A stretch of DNA of 64,000 nt from positions 5,208,001 through 5,272,000 of the forward strand of contig OZ253960.1 in the NCBI GenBank assembly GCA_965267435.1, in the 5' to 3' direction. A program made the position numbers and the translations under genes. The notes below the pieces were generated by a model, which saw nothing but the letters and a program-made list of their open reading frames with translations, was not told the DNA's origin and did no database searches. This document shows, one piece after another, positions 62,322-64,000 of this stretch (positions are counted from its first letter, which is position 1; every line of letters begins with the position of its first letter). This stretch comes from JAWPMT01 sp965267435. Lineage in GTDB: Bacteria; Bacteroidota; Bacteroidia; Cytophagales; Cyclobacteriaceae.

Positions 62322-62593
62322 TATCCTCCGGACAAGGCTTGGTAAATCAGGACTTCGTCCCCAGACTTCACAGGGTCAGAAAGAGATTGGCGATCGCTGA
62401 TGAGATCTTCTTTGATGAAAATGTTGACGTGCTTGCGGAGGCTGCCGTCTTCTTCCAGCAGGTAGCTGTCAATGCCCGGAACCTCCTGGTTGATTTTCTT
62501 TAGCACCTCGCCCACAGTCTCTCCTGATACTTGCATATCGGTGAGTCCAGGGAAAAACCGGCTCAAGGCGGATGTGAATTTGACTTTGGCCAT
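62321..62593 (-). CDS. MoaD/ThiS-family ubiquitin-like protein ending in Gly-Gly
   Basis: This 90-residue protein has the beta-grasp fold of MoaD/ThiS: VKFTSALSRFFPGLTDMQVSGETVGEVLKKINQEVPG, and a C-terminal end DEVLIYQALSGG with two terminal glycines. Such proteins are activated by an E1-like enzyme and carry sulfur as a thiocarboxylate. No moeB/thiF or moaE gene is in this window, so its partner is elsewhere or different. It lies between a Cys-rich membrane protein gene and a propeller gene, upstream of the CO dehydrogenase operon. A role in Mo-cofactor or Mo-S-Cu sulfuration is a hypothesis. Confidence 0.85.
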   Translation of the reverse strand: MAKVKFTSALSRFFPGLTDMQVSGETVGEVLKKINQEVPGIDSYLLEEDGSLRKHVNIFIKEDLISDRQSLSDPVKSGDEVLIYQALSGG

Positions 62594-62596
62594 CCT

Positions 62597-63025
62597 TCAG
62601 TGTCTTTTCATCCCAACAAATGTAGAAACAAAAGAAATCATACTTCCATTCAGCCAGATGGCCAAAAAGAGCATGGCAGCTGCTACATTGTAATAGAAGG
62701 AGGGAATCACGAGCTGATGAACGAGAACGATCACCAGTGTTGACAGGGTAGCCATTACCAAAGCGACATAAGTCCGTCCACCTCTGTGATTGCGTGCTAT
62801 CAGTCCGGTGGTGATGAGCGCAAGAATGATGGGAAAGTAGGAAAGCCAGTTATTTTCGGCCATATACATACTCTCGCCACCGCAGATGGTCAGTGCGCTG
62901 GTGTAAGCCATGACGCACAATGGGCATTTGGGAATCAGTACAATAAGCACTGTACTCCAAAAGGAAACCCGGCGATTTTGTGCTTCGAGGGTTTGGGGTT
63001 TACATTTAGCACATCCTTCTGCCAT
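62597..63025 (-). CDS. Small Cys-rich membrane protein
   Basis: This 142-residue protein starts at the ATG 63025 (MAEGCAKCKPQ); the open frame to 63193 would overlap the divergent XdhC gene and is unlike a membrane protein. It has a CxxC at 5-8, a CPLC motif at 34-37 in or beside the first membrane segment, C48 nearby, and about four membrane segments. Cys pairs in this arrangement suggest metal binding or redox activity. No family is recognised with confidence. It is 3 bases before the MoaD-like gene. Confidence 0.65.
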   Translation of the reverse strand: MAEGCAKCKPQTLEAQNRRVSFWSTVLIVLIPKCPLCVMAYTSALTICGGESMYMAENNWLSYFPIILALITTGLIARNHRGGRTYVALVMATLSTLVIVLVHQLVIPSFYYNVAAAMLFLAIWLNGSMISFVSTFVGMKRH

Positions 63026-63081
63026 CAGAATTGGGTAGGGTAGATTGATAACTTTTGAGAATTGCTTTGGTTTAAAAAAAT

Positions 63082-64000
63082 ATGATGAAGGAACAGTTAG
63101 ACATCCTCGAAAAGTGGTCCGGTGAGGGACTGCGGGTGGCAATGGCGAGAGTCGTGAAGACATGGGGATCCTCCCCCCGACCAGTGGGGTCAATCATGCT
63201 GATCAACGAAAAAGGAGAAATGAGCGGCTCCGTCAGCGGAGGCTGCGTGGAAGGCGCCGTCGTGAAGAAGGCCATGGAAGTTTTTGATGGGGCACAATCG
63301 GTGCGACTGGCTTATGGGGTAAGCGACGAGGAGGCGTGGTCTGTTGGGCTTTCTTGCGGTGGGAGCATTCAGGTGTTTGTGCAGGAAGTCAAGGCGGAAA
63401 GCGATATGTGGTCCAAAGTGATTAGCAATTTGAAGGCTAATCGTTCGTCTACACTTGTAACAGCCTTGAAAGATGGCTCTACCGAAAATCAGGTAGTCGA
63501 TGCCGACACGCCTACTTCAGATTCTGTACTTATTGCCGAGGCACGGCGTGCGCACGATGACCGAACTAATCGGACCATATCAGAAGGAGATAAGGAATTT
63601 TTCGTCCATGTTTTTCCCCGACAGGCACAACTGCTGATCATCGGGGCTGCGCACATTACGGTAGACCTGGTGAGCCTGGGCAATCAATTCGGTTTCGAAA
63701 CCATAGTGATCGACCCTCGCGGCTATTTTGCTGAGAACATACATTTCCCCGAGGAACCGTCGAAAATCCTGAACTCCTACCCGTCAGAAGTGCTTGGTGA
63801 TTTTCCGTTGGATGCATACACTTTCTGCGCTGTCCTGTCGCATGACCCCAAGATTGACGACAATGCCTTGGAGATTCTACTTCCATCCGATGTCGCTTAC
63901 ATAGGCGCACTGGGCAGCAGAAAAACCCACGCGAAGCGCACCAACCGGCTGCTGGAAAAAGGCATCTCTCAGGAGCTCATCGACAAGATCGCTGCCCCGA
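63082..64000 (+). CDS. XdhC/CoxI family protein, C-terminus cut by window edge
   Basis: From the ATG at 63082 the frame is open to the right edge (306 codons). It has the XdhC N-terminal domain (AMARVVKTWGSSPRPVGSIML, SVSGGCVEGAVV, GLSCGGSIQVFVQ) and the Rossmann domain (LLIIGAAHITVDLVSLG, IVIDPRGYFAE, YIGALGSRKTHAKR). These proteins protect or insert molybdenum cofactor in hydroxylases. It is a canonical full-domain XdhC, unlike the YHS fusion at 53670. It diverges from the small membrane protein gene with 56 bases between starts, so it probably belongs to the same CO dehydrogenase locus. Confidence 0.88.
   Translation, partial: MMKEQLDILEKWSGEGLRVAMARVVKTWGSSPRPVGSIMLINEKGEMSGSVSGGCVEGAVVKKAMEVFDGAQSVRLAYGVSDEEAWSVGLSCGGSIQVFVQEVKAESDMWSKVISNLKANRSSTLVTALKDGSTENQVVDADTPTSDSVLIAEARRAHDDRTNRTISEGDKEFFVHVFPRQAQLLIIGAAHITVDLVSLGNQFGFETIVIDPRGYFAENIHFPEEPSKILNSYPSEVLGDFPLDAYTFCAVLSHDPKIDDNALEILLPSDVAYIGALGSRKTHAKRTNRLLEKGISQELIDKIAAP

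Overview
The window reads as a chromosomal segment of a Bacteroidota bacterium, most likely a marine Cytophagales member (Flammeovirgaceae, Reichenbachiellaceae or Cyclobacteriaceae type). The signs are Bacteroidota-restricted families (DUF4270, DUF4286, a half-length glycogen-synthase-like protein beside panC), a SecA of 1120 residues, TAnnTTTG promoter elements, start codons without clear Shine-Dalgarno sequences, many lipoproteins, and a monocyclic-carotenoid gene set (crtB, crtI, fused crtYcd, crtZ, cruF). There are no tRNA or rRNA genes, no insertion sequences, no prophage and no CRISPR array. Genes are dense and mostly in short operons.

Layout. 1-7713 (minus strand) is a pigment locus: a CruF-type hydratase, a CarH-like B12-binding MerR regulator, then an operator/promoter region with two identical inverted repeats, then an operon of ECF sigma factor, crtI, crtB, crtYcd, ispH, crtZ and, last, a membrane-anchored MutS-family protein cut by the window edge. 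7758-13877 holds a DUF4286 protein, a GNAT acetyltransferase, a prolyl oligopeptidase lipoprotein, serS and rho. 13932-21289 (minus) holds a saccharopine-dehydrogenase-like enzyme and a run GT5-like / DUF4270 / glmS / ridA / gltX / small protein. 21394-26090 (plus) is panC-panD-flippase-hldE2-like-zinc peptidase, then an acyl-CoA dehydrogenase. 26215-32114 has an AraC regulator, two small membrane proteins, an Na/Pi cotransporter, a divergent PiT-like transporter, an M20 amidohydrolase and a SPOR lipoprotein. 32093-38894 (minus) is secA, dapF, rplS, trmD, rimM and an rpsP with an unusually long acidic tail. 39093-44790 (plus) encodes the complete 2-oxoglutarate dehydrogenase complex. 44802-53608 is a mixed set of exported proteins plus a decayed HAD-hydrolase fragment.

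53670-64000 is the most striking part: a full aerobic (form I) molybdenum-copper carbon monoxide dehydrogenase operon on the minus strand, coxM-coxS-coxL-coxG-coxD-coxE-coxF-like. The large subunit carries the AYRCSFR active-site loop that defines genuine CO-oxidising CoxL proteins. The coxF-like gene is fused to a C-terminal YHS (metal-binding type) domain. Directly upstream, in the same orientation, lie a Cys-rich small membrane protein, a MoaD/ThiS-like ubiquitin-fold protein ending in Gly-Gly and a cytoplasmic Asp-box beta-propeller; a second XdhC-family gene diverges from them and runs off the right edge. I infer that this flank may be a maturation module for the Mo-S-Cu centre, but no function is shown by the sequence alone.

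Together the window suggests an aerobic, pigmented heterotroph with light/B12-responsive carotenoid synthesis and the capacity to use CO as a supplementary electron donor.
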